A DNA stretch of 64,000 nucleotides from Homoserinimonas sp044769865 (GCF_044769865.1 NZ_JBIZWA010000001.1:434001-498000), one strand, 5' to 3'; counted from the stretch's first letter, positions 51,714 through 63,023 are shown. Program-made: numbers and translations. Notes: generated by a model not told the origin, from the letters alone.

Positions 51714-52263
51714 GGCCGGCCTCGACTACACGACCGTTGTCGAGCGGGGCGCGCAGCTCCTCGACACTGATCCCGCCAACCTCAGCCTGGCCGCCCTCGC
51801 GGAGCAGCTTGGCGTGCGGGCGCCCTCGCTCTACAAGCACGTCGACGGGCTGCCCGCCCTGCAGCGCGGCATCATGCTCCGTGCCAAGCAGGAGTTGGCG
51901 GAGGTGCTCGGCCGGGCCACCATGGGCCGCTCGCGCGATGACGCCGTGCGGGCGATGGCGCGGACCTATCGCGCGTGGGCGGTCGAGCATCCGGGGCAGT
52001 ATCCCCTCACCGTGCGGGCGGATGCCCCCGGCGACGAGGATGACGCGCGCGCCTCGGGGATGCTCGTCGAGATCATCTTCGCCGTGCTGCGGGGCTACAA
52101 CCTTGAGGGCGACGACGCGGTGGATGCCACCCGGTTCCTGCGCTCGGCCCTGCACGGTTTCATCGCGCTCGAGACCGGCGGCGCGTTCGCGCTCCCCCGC
52201 GAGCTCGAACGCAGCTTCGAGAAGCTCACGGACAGTGTGGTGACCGCGCTCGCGACGTGGTGA
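51706..52263 (+). CDS. TetR/AcrR family regulator with WHG-type ligand domain
   Basis: A 185-residue TetR-family repressor. The helix-turn-helix is at about residues 27-47 (LSLAALAEQLGVRAPSLYKHV). The C-terminal domain, with ALHGFIALETGGAFALP near residue 150, matches the WHG domain group (PF13305). GTG at 51706 lies inside the end of the hydrolase gene, so expression is coupled. It probably binds the 18-bp palindrome at 50864-50881 and controls its own unit. Confidence 0.9.
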   Translation: MARAGLDYTTVVERGAQLLDTDPANLSLAALAEQLGVRAPSLYKHVDGLPALQRGIMLRAKQELAEVLGRATMGRSRDDAVRAMARTYRAWAVEHPGQYPLTVRADAPGDEDDARASGMLVEIIFAVLRGYNLEGDDAVDATRFLRSALHGFIALETGGAFALPRELERSFEKLTDSVVTALATW

Positions 52264-52321
52264 CGTCGCGCCCGCACGTGACTGAACGCGCGAACAGCTG
52301 CCGTGTGAGCGGGTGCGGCCA

Positions 52322-52966
52322 CTACCTTCGCATCGCCTCGTGGATGCGCAGGGCCGTCTCTATGCCGAGGGCGTTGGTGCGCGACTCGACGATGTTGCCG
52401 GCGTCGATGTAGAGGCCCACCGCGCTGACGATGATGCTCACATTGCCCTTGTTGACGATCACGCCGATGGCGGAGAGCTCGTCGGCCGGGTCAAACTCCG
52501 GATTGAGGGAGAGGACGTAGGCGCCGATATCGTCCGCGGGAGCGTACTCGTGTACCAGGCCGGCTGCCTCATTGTCGGCGCGACTGGAGGGGTTCTTCTC
52601 GATCGTGACACCGATGCTGATGCCGCCGAATTTGGCGAGGCCAGACAGGTCTTGGTCGACCGTCTGCGGGGTGAGCCAGACGCACGAGAGATCAATCGCG
52701 AGTGGCTGTTCGTTGACCCCCTCGTGACCGTCCGGGGACGGGACGAAGTCACCGATCAGGTCTCCCGCACTGGAGGCCACCTCGGCGCAGTCGGGCAGCT
52801 CGTCATAGCTGAGCATCTCGGCGCTTGCAGCGGAGCCTGCTTGCTGGCTGTCGTCAACACGCTGTTCCACCGCGGCAATGACTTCCTCTGGAGTGGAGGC
52901 GCCGCAGGCGGTGAGGGCGAGGACCAGCGGGACGGCTGCAAGGATGAGGAATCGTTTCGGGGTCAC
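52322..52966 (-). CDS. DUF3558-like lipoprotein
   Basis: A 214-residue secreted lipoprotein. The signal peptide ends in LTAC with lipidated Cys21 (ALTACGAS). The mature part has paired cysteines (DCAEVASSAG and DLSCVWLT) and the segment AALRIHEAM near the end, resembling DUF3558-type actinobacterial lipoproteins. The start is GTG at 52964-52966; the frame is open much further upstream but without a plausible start. The function is unknown. Confidence 0.75.
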   Translation of the reverse strand: MTPKRFLILAAVPLVLALTACGASTPEEVIAAVEQRVDDSQQAGSAASAEMLSYDELPDCAEVASSAGDLIGDFVPSPDGHEGVNEQPLAIDLSCVWLTPQTVDQDLSGLAKFGGISIGVTIEKNPSSRADNEAAGLVHEYAPADDIGAYVLSLNPEFDPADELSAIGVIVNKGNVSIIVSAVGLYIDAGNIVESRTNALGIETALRIHEAMRR

Positions 52967-53061
52967 GGTGCACCATTCTGGCGCGACGGATGCCTGCGGC
53001 GCCAGCACTGCAGCAGTGCTGGCGCCGCCGACGTTGGTGGCCGTCGAGTCCGCTACCGGGG

Positions 53062-53508
53062 TCAGACCACCGGGGCTGGCTCCACAAGGCGCGCGACGAG
53101 AGTGCGCACCTGGTTGAGTTCGCCCTGGAGTCGTTCGACCTCGGCGCGGACCTGAGCGAGCTCCGCATCGAGGGCGATCTCGTAGCGATCGTCCCGCGGC
53201 GGGAGCGCCGCCCGGATGATGTGCGGATAACCGGCATCGAGCGCCAGCCATGCGCCCACCGGGATCGTGCGACCCGTGCGGTTGCGGATGGTGCGGGCAC
53301 CATCGCTTGTGACCACCCGCAGTGCGGCACCGTCTACGCGGAGTACCCGCGCGGGGATGCTGAACGGAGGGAGTTGTTCTTTGCTCCAGCCCTGGAGGGG
53401 GAGCTCGTGCTGACTAGACAATCTGTGTACCTCATCGAATCTGGCGTCGCACGCCGGATGAGGCGCGCGTCTAGTGGGAAGGAGTGGTGTGGGAGGGGAC
53501 TGGGGCAC
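53062..53508 (-). CDS. Orphan RsgA-like OB-fold protein with C-terminal coiled coil
   Basis: An up to 148-residue protein. The segment LQGWSKEQLPPFSIPARVLRVDGAALRVVTSDG followed by VGAWLALDAGYPHIIRAALPPRD resembles the N-terminal OB-fold of the ribosome-maturation GTPase RsgA. There is no GTPase domain: the next 40 residues are a regular coiled coil (LAQVRAEVERLQGELNQVRTLV) with perfect 3-4 hydrophobic spacing. GTG 53508 gives the longest frame; TTG at 53421, with GAGG eight bases upstream, starts nearer the domain and is a serious alternative. It may be a regulator that uses an OB-fold, or a remodelled gene remnant. Confidence 0.6.
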   Translation of the reverse strand: MPQSPPTPLLPTRRAPHPACDARFDEVHRLSSQHELPLQGWSKEQLPPFSIPARVLRVDGAALRVVTSDGARTIRNRTGRTIPVGAWLALDAGYPHIIRAALPPRDDRYEIALDAELAQVRAEVERLQGELNQVRTLVARLVEPAPVV

Positions 53509-53536
53509 AGATCTTCGCTTCGGTAATCAATGTCAT
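53471..53536 (-). CDS. Possible 21-residue leader peptide upstream of the OB-fold gene
   Basis: A frame of 21 codons (MTLITEAKIC, then Pro/Ser/Thr/His residues) with AAAGGAGGGG directly before its ATG. The spacing suits the in-frame TTG two codons later even better. It overlaps the 5' end of the longest form of the OB-fold gene in another frame and ends before the TTG alternative start. Such an arrangement could regulate the next gene by coupling, or the ribosome site could be accidental. Confidence 0.35.
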   Translation of the reverse strand: MTLITEAKICAPVPSHTTPSH

Positions 53537-53848
53537 CCCCTCCTTTCTCTCTTCTTGTGCGGCCTTGGGGAACGGCCGGCGTCGCGATTCGGTTGATTGT
53601 GCGGAGCTTGTCGCGAACGCGTGTCAGAACGTCAATTTCGCGGCCCGGAAACGTTAGCGGATGCGCTGGCTGCAACGCAAGCATTCGCTGGAAATTCCTC
53701 ACCGCGGGCATTGGGGCTCCGATCTTCAGGCCTCGAGGCTACGGGCAGCCACCGACGTTCGGAGGGCCTCGTCGAGTGACGAGAAACGGCCCTTCCCGAC
53801 GGTCGGGAAGGGCCGTTTCTCTGCCCTCAGCGGGCGGGTCGGGCCGAG
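53537..53848. other. Non-coding stretch between the clp gene and the OB-fold gene
   Basis: About 312 bases without a convincing gene. It holds the ribosome binding site of the small leader frame (53537-53546), presumably the promoter of that gene, and near its right end the strong clp terminator (53782-53820). Nothing else was recognised. Confidence 0.5.
53782..53820. terminator. Strong hairpin terminator downstream of the clp gene
   Basis: AGAAACGGCCCTTCCCGAC at 53782-53800 pairs perfectly with 53802-53820. The 19-bp stem, with A/T-rich ends and almost no loop, lies 29 bases after the clp stop codon. Confidence 0.85.
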
Positions 53849-56356
<2,508 letters not shown>

Positions 56357-56375
56357 TGTGTCCTCCTGGCTTGAA

Positions 56376-56396
56376 GTTGAGTGCCTTCGACTCAAG
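56376..56396. promoter_or_regulatory. HspR-associated inverted repeat (HAIR) before the clp gene
   Basis: Read leftward the site is CTTGAGT-N7-ACTCAAC, matching the HAIR consensus CTTGAGT-N7-ACTCAAG at 13 of 14 positions. It begins 20 bases upstream of the clp start codon, and a TAAACT -10-like hexamer (56395-56400) overlaps its edge. HspR repression, relieved by heat shock, is expected. Confidence 0.85.
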
Positions 56397-56557
56397 TTTA
56401 TTCAACGACGCGGGAGAGGAAAAATTCCGCCTCCCGACGACTTTTCTCCGAGGTTCGTGAGACTCGGCACAACTCGGCGACGAGCGGCCGTACGGTGTGC
56501 GCGTACGGCGGCGCGCCCACCCGGTGCACCGGAGGACTGATCGAAGGAGGAGCCCAC

Positions 56558-57106
56558 ATGGCTGACCTGACCGGCAAGAAGATCGCATTCGTTGCGACGA
56601 ACGGCTTTGAGGACTCGGAGCTCACCGAACCGTGGAAGGCCGTGAGCGAGGCGGGCGGAACCCCCGTGATGATCTCCCCCGAATCCGGCTCGATCGAGGG
56701 CAAGAACGGCCACAAGCAGGCGGTCGACATGTCGACATCGGATGCTTCTGCCGCCGACTTCCACGGACTGGTTCTGCCCGGCGGGGTCGTGAATGGCGAC
56801 ACCATCCGCATGGATGACGCGGCCGTGTCGTTCGTGCGCGAGATTTTCGCGCAGCACAAGCCTGTCGGCGCGATCTGCCACGGTGGCTGGATCCTCGCCG
56901 ACGCCGACGTACTGAAGGGCCGCAAGCTCACCTCCTATGCGAGCCTCAAGACGGACCTGCGGAATGCGGGCGCCGAGTGGGTCGACGAGGAGGTCGTCGT
57001 GGATGCGGGCCTCGTGTCGAGCCGCACCCCCGATGATCTGCCGGCCTTCAACTCGAAGATCGTGGAGGAGTTCGCGGAGGGCAAGCACGAGGGCCAGACC
57101 GCGTAG
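56558..57106 (+). CDS. DJ-1/PfpI family protein
   Basis: A 182-residue type-1 glutamine amidotransferase-fold protein (PfpI/YhbO group). The nucleophile elbow is VGAICHGGW near residue 110, the conserved Glu is in NGFEDSELTEP near residue 20, and HGLVLPGGVVNGD precedes it. Relatives are stress-induced proteases or deglycases of glyoxal-damaged proteins. The ATG at 56558 follows GGAGGA at about seven bases. It diverges from the HspR-controlled clp gene, which agrees with a stress role. Confidence 0.92.
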   Translation: MADLTGKKIAFVATNGFEDSELTEPWKAVSEAGGTPVMISPESGSIEGKNGHKQAVDMSTSDASAADFHGLVLPGGVVNGDTIRMDDAAVSFVREIFAQHKPVGAICHGGWILADADVLKGRKLTSYASLKTDLRNAGAEWVDEEVVVDAGLVSSRTPDDLPAFNSKIVEEFAEGKHEGQTA

Positions 57107-57120
57107 GCCAGGATTGTTCA

Positions 57121-57155
57121 CGAATGCCCCCGCGGGTTGCCTGCGGGGGCATTCG
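57121..57155. terminator. Bidirectional terminator between the PfpI gene and the nuclease-helicase gene
   Basis: CGAATGCCCCCGC at 57121-57133 pairs perfectly with 57143-57155 around a nine-base loop. The 13-bp stem lies between two convergent genes. Confidence 0.85.
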
Positions 57156-57192
57156 CTTGTTCAGGCGGCTTTCGTTCAGGCGGCGCAGCTGA

Positions 57193-60100
57193 TCAGGTGC
57201 CTTCCACGAGCGTGATGAACGCGCTCAACTCGGCGACCCCGTCGGGCGTGGCCGGGAGGTATTCGGTGAGGTGCGGCGAGTGCACGAGGTAGGCGGCCCA
57301 CTGTGCGCGCGAGATGGCGACGTTGAGGCGGTTGCGCATGAGCAGGAACGACATGCCGCGCGGCACTTCCACCGGCGATGAGGCCGCGAGCGTGACGATC
57401 GCGATGACCGCCTCCTGCCCCTGGAACTTGTCGACCGTGCCGACCCGCACATCCCCCAGACCCGCACGAAGCAGCGCCGCATGCACGAGGGCGACCTGCG
57501 CGTTGTAGGGCGACACCACGATCACGTCGTCCTGCGTGAGGGGGCGCGGCGTGCCGTCGGTCCATTCGCGTCCGAGCATGTCACGCACGATCTCGACGAC
57601 GGCGGATGCCTCTTCCACGGAGTCGACCGCGTTGCCCCAGTGGTCGACGGCGATGGGATGGAGACCGGGCTCGATTCCGTCGAGGTGGCGCGCCGCGGCA
57701 TCCGGATGCGAGTGCAGAGCGCCCGCATAGGAAAGTCGCGAGACGGGCGCGGTGACGGCGGGATGCATGCGGCGGCTGGCGGCGAGGAAGTAGCCGAGTT
57801 CGCCGGGCAGCACGTCGTGGCCGTCGCTGATCCAGCCGAGCGCGGAGCCGTCGATGGGTTCCGGGTGGGTGCCCTGGCTCACTTGAGGGAGTTGCTGCGG
57901 GTCGCCGAGGAGGAGCAGGTTGCGGGCGGCGACGCTGGAGGCGATCGTGGCGGCGAGCGAGAACTGGCCGGCTTCGTCGATGACGAGGAGGTCGAGCGAG
58001 TCGCGCGGGATGCGGGCCGGGTTGGAGAGGTCCCAGGCGGTGCCGCCGATGACGTAGCCGCGGGGGTTGCTCGCCGCGAAGAGCAGCTGCCCGTCTTTGG
58101 GGAGGGCGGTAAAGGGGCAGTCGGTGTTGTCTGTCACTTTGCCGACGCGCGAGGCGTCGAGCCCCGCCTTCTCGACGACAGCGCTGAGCACGTTCTCGAC
58201 GACGGCGTGGGATTGGGCGACGACGCCGATCTTCCAGCCGTGGCGCTGCACGAGTTCCGCGATGACGTGGGAGGCGAGGTAGGTCTTGCCGGTGCCGGGT
58301 GGGCCCTGCACGGCGAGGTAGGATTCGTCGAGGTCGAGGCAGGCGGCGGTGACGGCACGGATGTAGTCCTCGTCGCTCGCGTCGGGCAGCATGCCGGAGC
58401 GCGTTCGGGGCGGGGTGCGACGCAGGATGTCGACTGCCGCATCCTTCGGCCACGGCCCGCTGCCGTCGGGGCCGCGGGAGTCGACGATGGCCTGTGCCCA
58501 TTCCTCGATGGCGGGCTTCTGCTGGCCGGCGGGCGGCGGGGTGCCGGGGGTGAGGGCGACGGGGAGCACCGAGTAGGGCTGGCCGTCGGCGCGGAGGGTC
58601 TCCTGGATGAGCACGCTGTCGTCGTCCACCTCGAGGAGGGTGATCTGCTTGCAGCTGCGCGCGCCCGGCTCGGCGCCGGGGTTCGTGAAGGGAGCGGGCT
58701 GCTCGTAGAGGGCGAACGGGCCGCTCATGCCGCCGGGCTTGACGCTGGAACCGGGAGCCCAGGTGCCGTGGAGCCTGACGATGCGGCGCTCGTTTCGCTG
58801 ACGACCCTCTCTGTACCAGTCGGTCTCGACGCTGCCGCGGCCCACGACGAAGACGTCGCGGGTGTCGCCCCATTCCTGGATGGGGGCGACGAGCCGACTG
58901 AAGTGGCCCCACCAGAAGGTCTTCTGTTCGCGGCGGTGGTAGTCGATCGCGGCGGCGGCGAAGGCGGCGGCGGTCTCGTCGGCGGTGCGTTCGACTGAGG
59001 AACCCGCGAGCCGCAGGAGTGCGTCGTGGAGGGGCGAGGGCTCGAGCTCGAGCGGCTCGGTTTCAGAGACCGGAAGGGGTGTGACATCCGCCCCCGTGGC
59101 GAGCTCGAGCAGCCAGTCGCGCAGCCGGAGAGTCGAGACGCAGTCGTAGCGGTTGTAGTCGGCGATGTCGTGGAGCTTGCGCTCGTATCCGGCCTGGTCT
59201 CCAGAGGAGCGGAGTTCGACGGCGGCGGCGTATTCGACGATCGAGTCGGCCGCGTTGGTGACCCCGTCGGCGTCGCGGAGTTCGTCGCCCATGTAGAGCG
59301 GTTCGAGTTTCTTGATCGAGTAGGAGCGGCTGCCGACGCGGAGTGCGCGTGACACGATCGGGTAGAGGTCGACGAGCACGTGCTCCCGCAGGAGTTGGTC
59401 GACCTCGGCCTCGCCCACGCCGTGGCGGGCGGCAAGTTGTGCGAGGTGCGTGCGTTCGTAGGACGCGTAGTGGTAGATGTGCATGCCGGGGTCGCGGCGG
59501 CGGCGTTCGGCGACATCGGCGAGGAAGGCGCGCAGGGCATGCTTCTCCTCGGCGAAGTCGTGCGCCCAGTAGGCCGTGAACTCTCCCGCGCTGTCGACGT
59601 AGCCGAAGAGGTAGTCGAGGCCCCAGCGGGTGCTGTCGCCCTCGGTATAGAGCGGGTCGCCCTCGAAGTCGAAGAAGATGTCGCCGGGGTCGGGGGCGGG
59701 AATGGCGGCGAGCGCCTCCCCATCGACCAGGCGGAATGGCGGGGGCCCGGCCTTGCCGCTCCCCTCGATCTGCAGCGCGGCCTGCGCGCGCAGCCCGGCG
59801 AGGGTGCGGTCGGCGATGCCTTCGACGGGCCCGGTGGATGCGGCGAGCTCGTCGATCGTGTGGATGCCCGCTGCCGCGAGCCGCTGGTGTTGCGTGACGC
59901 GCAGCCCGGCGACGAGCAGCACGTCGCGCGCCGCCTGCACCTCGGCGTCGCACACCTCGCAGCGCCCGCAGATGGCATAGTCGGGGTCGCCCCATTCGAC
60001 GGCGGATGTCGCGGCCATCCGCTCCCGCACGATCTGGTGCAGCCGCTGGCGTCGCCGCCGATACACGGGCGCGATGTCGGCGACGCTGTGGGGGCTGGTG

Positions 60101-60660
60101 CGTCCGTCGCCGAGGAGGAGTTCGACGCGATCGGAGACGGGGACGCCGATGCGCTCCATCTGTTCCGTGTAGGCGGCGAGCTGCAGCAACGCGGTCACGC
60201 GAGCGCTGCGCGCGAGCTTGGTGTCTTGCACGATGTAGCGGCCGTCGTCGCCGCGCACGATGAAGTCGGCGAAGCCTAGGAAGGCGATCTCGACACCGTC
60301 AACCGGTTCATCGCGCTCGTGGAACGTCGCCTGGAACACCACGTCGGCGCCCGCACGGAAGGCCTCGAGGGTGTCGTGCGCCGCGGCATCCAGTTCCGCG
60401 GACTCGCGCGCGTTGACCCGCGGAATCTCGACGACCTCATGAGAAAGCTTGTACTCCTCGAGCACACGGCCCTCGTGCTGGTCGCCGAGGGTGCTGGTGC
60501 GCTCGAGCATGGCGTCGGGTTCCGGCGCGACACCCTCAATGCGGCCGAGCTTCACGTCGAGCGCGCGCACGAACGCGAACTCACACTTCGACGCCGCCGT
60601 CAGGTCACTCGCGCTCGTGTAGACGACGGCATGCCCGTCGTCGGCCGCGCTCAGGAACAC
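57193..60660 (-). CDS. TM0106-family RecB-like nuclease fused to a superfamily 1 helicase
   Basis: A 1155-residue protein. Residues 1-240 form a RecB/Cas4-type nuclease with Asp132 (GFADFIV) and Asp146-x-Lys148 (VQDTK). Cys26 together with Cys231, Cys234 and Cys237 (ICGRCEVC) has the layout of a Cas4/AddB 4Fe-4S cluster. A helix-hairpin-helix-like segment follows, then an RNase H-like exonuclease domain with Asp331-x-Glu333 (FFDFEGDP). The C-terminal helicase has GPPGTGKT near residue 788 and LLVIDEAGQFSL near 893, Dna2/UPF1 type. GTG 60658-60660 begins just before the nuclease domain. A DNA repair or defence role is likely but unproven. Confidence 0.9.
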   Translation of the reverse strand: MFLSAADDGHAVVYTSASDLTAASKCEFAFVRALDVKLGRIEGVAPEPDAMLERTSTLGDQHEGRVLEEYKLSHEVVEIPRVNARESAELDAAAHDTLEAFRAGADVVFQATFHERDEPVDGVEIAFLGFADFIVRGDDGRYIVQDTKLARSARVTALLQLAAYTEQMERIGVPVSDRVELLLGDGRTSPHSVADIAPVYRRRRQRLHQIVRERMAATSAVEWGDPDYAICGRCEVCDAEVQAARDVLLVAGLRVTQHQRLAAAGIHTIDELAASTGPVEGIADRTLAGLRAQAALQIEGSGKAGPPPFRLVDGEALAAIPAPDPGDIFFDFEGDPLYTEGDSTRWGLDYLFGYVDSAGEFTAYWAHDFAEEKHALRAFLADVAERRRRDPGMHIYHYASYERTHLAQLAARHGVGEAEVDQLLREHVLVDLYPIVSRALRVGSRSYSIKKLEPLYMGDELRDADGVTNAADSIVEYAAAVELRSSGDQAGYERKLHDIADYNRYDCVSTLRLRDWLLELATGADVTPLPVSETEPLELEPSPLHDALLRLAGSSVERTADETAAAFAAAAIDYHRREQKTFWWGHFSRLVAPIQEWGDTRDVFVVGRGSVETDWYREGRQRNERRIVRLHGTWAPGSSVKPGGMSGPFALYEQPAPFTNPGAEPGARSCKQITLLEVDDDSVLIQETLRADGQPYSVLPVALTPGTPPPAGQQKPAIEEWAQAIVDSRGPDGSGPWPKDAAVDILRRTPPRTRSGMLPDASDEDYIRAVTAACLDLDESYLAVQGPPGTGKTYLASHVIAELVQRHGWKIGVVAQSHAVVENVLSAVVEKAGLDASRVGKVTDNTDCPFTALPKDGQLLFAASNPRGYVIGGTAWDLSNPARIPRDSLDLLVIDEAGQFSLAATIASSVAARNLLLLGDPQQLPQVSQGTHPEPIDGSALGWISDGHDVLPGELGYFLAASRRMHPAVTAPVSRLSYAGALHSHPDAAARHLDGIEPGLHPIAVDHWGNAVDSVEEASAVVEIVRDMLGREWTDGTPRPLTQDDVIVVSPYNAQVALVHAALLRAGLGDVRVGTVDKFQGQEAVIAIVTLAASSPVEVPRGMSFLLMRNRLNVAISRAQWAAYLVHSPHLTEYLPATPDGVAELSAFITLVEGT

Positions 60661-60759
60661 GCCTGCGCCAGGGTCTCGGTCATATCGAAACGCTATCGCG
60701 AGCCGCCGACACGGGGCACGCCGCCGCCTCGCCCGCCCGGACGAGAAGAAGGGTTGACC

Positions 60760-61500
60760 ATGAACTCCACGAGCAACGACTACCTGCGGCTCACCCGGAG
60801 CGTCGACCCCGCCTGGGTCGAGGACTTCGTGTTGGAGCTGCGCCTCCTCGACGTGCCGGGCACCCACATTGGCGACGCCCTCGCACTCGTCGAGAGTCAC
60901 GTCGCGGAGTCGGGCGAGAGTGCTCAGGATGCCTTCGGCGACGCCCGGGAGTACGCGAAAGAGTCGGCGCGGGGCCAGGTTCCGGATGCCCTCGACTTCT
61001 CGTGGATCCTCGGCAGCGTCTTCGGCCTGATCGGCATGCTGCTCACGATCTTCGGGGTGCAGGCGTGGTGCTTCGACAGCGGCGTGTTCGAGCTGAGCGT
61101 CGGCACGCTCGTGCTGATCGTGATGGTGCTCGTGGCGGTCACCTTCCTGCACTTCCGCTCGACGCAGGTCATCCGGTTCGTCGTGCGACGCACCTGGGTC
61201 GCGATCGCGATCTTCACCATGTGGTCGGTGGCGATGCTGGGCGCGCTCCTGCTGTTCCCGGCGATCGTCGCACAGATCCCGGCCGCGATCGTCACCGTGC
61301 TGGGTGTCGCGTCGCTCGCCCTCGGCAGCGTGCTCGAGTGGCGCAGCAAGAGCGCGGGCCAGCTCGAGGACCCCATCGTCGGCCCCGGCGAGAAGCCCCA
61401 GGCCGGCATGACGTGGTTCAGTCGCGTGACGATCCTGCTGTTCCCGATCCTCACGGTCGTGATGCTCGCCTTCGGCATGCTGCTCAACGCGATCGCGTGA
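60760..61500 (+). CDS. Membrane protein with N-terminal helical (DUF1700-like) domain
   Basis: A 246-residue protein. The first 75 residues are helical and acidic (WVEDFVLELRLLDVPGTHIGDALALVESHVAESGESAQDAFGDAREYA), a pattern seen in small-helix domains linked to PadR-regulated membrane proteins, where the helices contact a partner. About five membrane segments follow. AAGGG precedes the ATG at 60760. It diverges from the nuclease-helicase gene. The function is unknown. Confidence 0.8.
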   Translation: MNSTSNDYLRLTRSVDPAWVEDFVLELRLLDVPGTHIGDALALVESHVAESGESAQDAFGDAREYAKESARGQVPDALDFSWILGSVFGLIGMLLTIFGVQAWCFDSGVFELSVGTLVLIVMVLVAVTFLHFRSTQVIRFVVRRTWVAIAIFTMWSVAMLGALLLFPAIVAQIPAAIVTVLGVASLALGSVLEWRSKSAGQLEDPIVGPGEKPQAGMTWFSRVTILLFPILTVVMLAFGMLLNAIA

Positions 61501-61648
61501 ACGAAAGGGTGACGGATGTCGCGGCATCCGTCACCCTCGCGCGTCTCCGCGCATAGGCCGCCGAGTCCGGGAGAATGGGCGGGTGCCCCTGCGACGCCGG
61601 GGTGCTGCCCGCGGTTCGGGGAACCGCCGACGACAAGGAGACCCTCCT

Positions 61649-62422
61649 GTGACCGACGACTTCGACAAGCTCCTGGGCGGATTCGACGAGCCGGAGGCTG
61701 AACGCACTCCGGCAGCGGAGAAGAAGGCCACGCCCCTCGCATCCGAACCCGCGGCGTCGCCGAAGCGCAACTCGGTGCTCCCCTGGATCGTCGTCGGCGT
61801 GGTCGCGCTGCTGGCGATCGGGGCCGGCGTCACCTTCGCGGTCATGAACCTGGGTGACTCGGATGCCACGGCGCCGGCGGCCTCGCAGGAGCCGAGCCCC
61901 TCGGAGGCCCCGGCCGAGACACCGTCGGCGGAACCCGAGTCACCCGAGCCCGCGCCATCCGCCCTGCCGGCCGCATGCCGGGATATCTTCAGCCCCGCCT
62001 ACTACGAGGAGTTGGCTGCGACGGGCGCGGTGCTGTCGGAGGGGAACACGGGGCCGCGCGAGCAGCCCTTCGACGCGGAGGTGCCCGGGGTCGTCGAGTC
62101 GACGATCGCGGCGGCCCCGCACCTGGAGTGCACATGGAGTTTCGCGGACAACTTCAGTGTGGGCATCCAGACGGTTGTCGCTGAGGTCACCGACGAGGAG
62201 GCGATCCAGGTGACGGAGGCGCTGGAGGGTGCGGGCTTCGCGGGCGTGAACGAGCTGGGAAGTGTGCGCTACATCAAGGAGGTTGCGGGCACGGAGGGCT
62301 TCGGGCCGCACGGGTATTCGATCATCGCGCGCGACGGCCTGCTCGTCGCGACCAAGTGGGTGGACTGGCCCGCGACGGGCTACACCGCCGACATCGTGAA
62401 CACGCTGCTGGGGCCTGCCTGA
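61649..62422 (+). CDS. Single-pass membrane protein with extracellular domain
   Basis: A 257-residue protein. An acidic cytoplasmic start (TDDFDKLLGGFDEPEAE) is followed by one membrane helix at about residues 43-68, a Pro/Glu/Ser-rich linker and an extracellular domain of about 150 residues with two cysteines (PAACRDIF and LECTWSF) likely to form a disulfide. No family was recognised; it resembles the ligand or sensor parts of many actinobacterial exported proteins. GTG 61649 follows AAGGAG at eight bases. It converges with the VOC gene at 62424 with only one base between their stop codons. Confidence 0.8.
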   Translation: MTDDFDKLLGGFDEPEAERTPAAEKKATPLASEPAASPKRNSVLPWIVVGVVALLAIGAGVTFAVMNLGDSDATAPAASQEPSPSEAPAETPSAEPESPEPAPSALPAACRDIFSPAYYEELAATGAVLSEGNTGPREQPFDAEVPGVVESTIAAAPHLECTWSFADNFSVGIQTVVAEVTDEEAIQVTEALEGAGFAGVNELGSVRYIKEVAGTEGFGPHGYSIIARDGLLVATKWVDWPATGYTADIVNTLLGPA

Positions 62423-62423
62423 G

Positions 62424-63023
62424 CTAGTCGGCCGCGACCCAGGCGTAGCCGTCGGGGTCGGTGAACGCGCTCGACCCGGCGATGCGGATGCGGTGTGAGC
62501 CGGCACCGTCTTCGGCGACTCCCGCATTCTTGGCGAGGTCGCGGCGGCGATTGAGGGTGAGGCTGATGCGCCCGGTGTCGAGCTCGGCGTACTTGCGGCC
62601 GTAGCTCTTGGCGACGGTGAAGCCCTTGCCCTCGTAGAACCGCCGACTGCCCACGACGTCGGCGACGCCGAGCTGCAGCACGACGCTGCTGACCTCGCGG
62701 GTCACCGGTCCTGTGTTCTTCTTACTTTCGGATGCGAGGGTCACGATGGTGCCGTCGGGTGCCTGCACGACGCCGCCGTACCCCCACAGCGATTTGGCGG
62801 CGGGCTTCAGTTCGGTGGCACCAGCGGCGAGCGCGTCGGACATGAGTGCGTCGACGTCGTCGGGTTGCGCGGTGACGAGCCCGAGGGTGAAACCGCGGAA
62901 GCCGCTGCTCGGTTCGGCGGTCGGCTGCACTTGGACGAGTTCGCCGAGGGCGAGGGCGTCCGTGTAGAACTCGCGCCCGCTGCCGTTGTCGGTCTCGATG
63001 GTGAGGTGAGCGATGCTGGTCAC
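62424..63023 (-). CDS. VOC family protein with two glyoxalase-like modules
   Basis: A 199-residue protein made of two VOC-type halves (IAHLTIETDNGSGREFYTDALAL at the start; VVLQLGVADVVGSRRFYEGKGFTVAKSYGRKYAEL in the middle; SSAFTDPDGYAWVAAD at the end). Such duplicated proteins are often annotated as glyoxalases without known substrate. GTG at 63021-63023 is the start; CACCAT stands six bases upstream. There is no operon partner. Confidence 0.85.
   Translation of the reverse strand: MTSIAHLTIETDNGSGREFYTDALALGELVQVQPTAEPSSGFRGFTLGLVTAQPDDVDALMSDALAAGATELKPAAKSLWGYGGVVQAPDGTIVTLASESKKNTGPVTREVSSVVLQLGVADVVGSRRFYEGKGFTVAKSYGRKYAELDTGRISLTLNRRRDLAKNAGVAEDGAGSHRIRIAGSSAFTDPDGYAWVAAD

Noticed and set aside
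57193..60660. Cas4 of a CRISPR-Cas system
   Set aside because: The nuclease domain resembles Cas4 in its cysteine pattern, but the protein is a 1155-residue helicase fusion of TM0106 type with no CRISPR array or other cas genes nearby.
57193..61527. Nuclease-helicase extended to a start at 61527 (1444 codons)
   Set aside because: The extra N-terminal part is charged shadow sequence antisense to the membrane protein at 60760-61500. The GTG at 60660 lies just before the nuclease domain.
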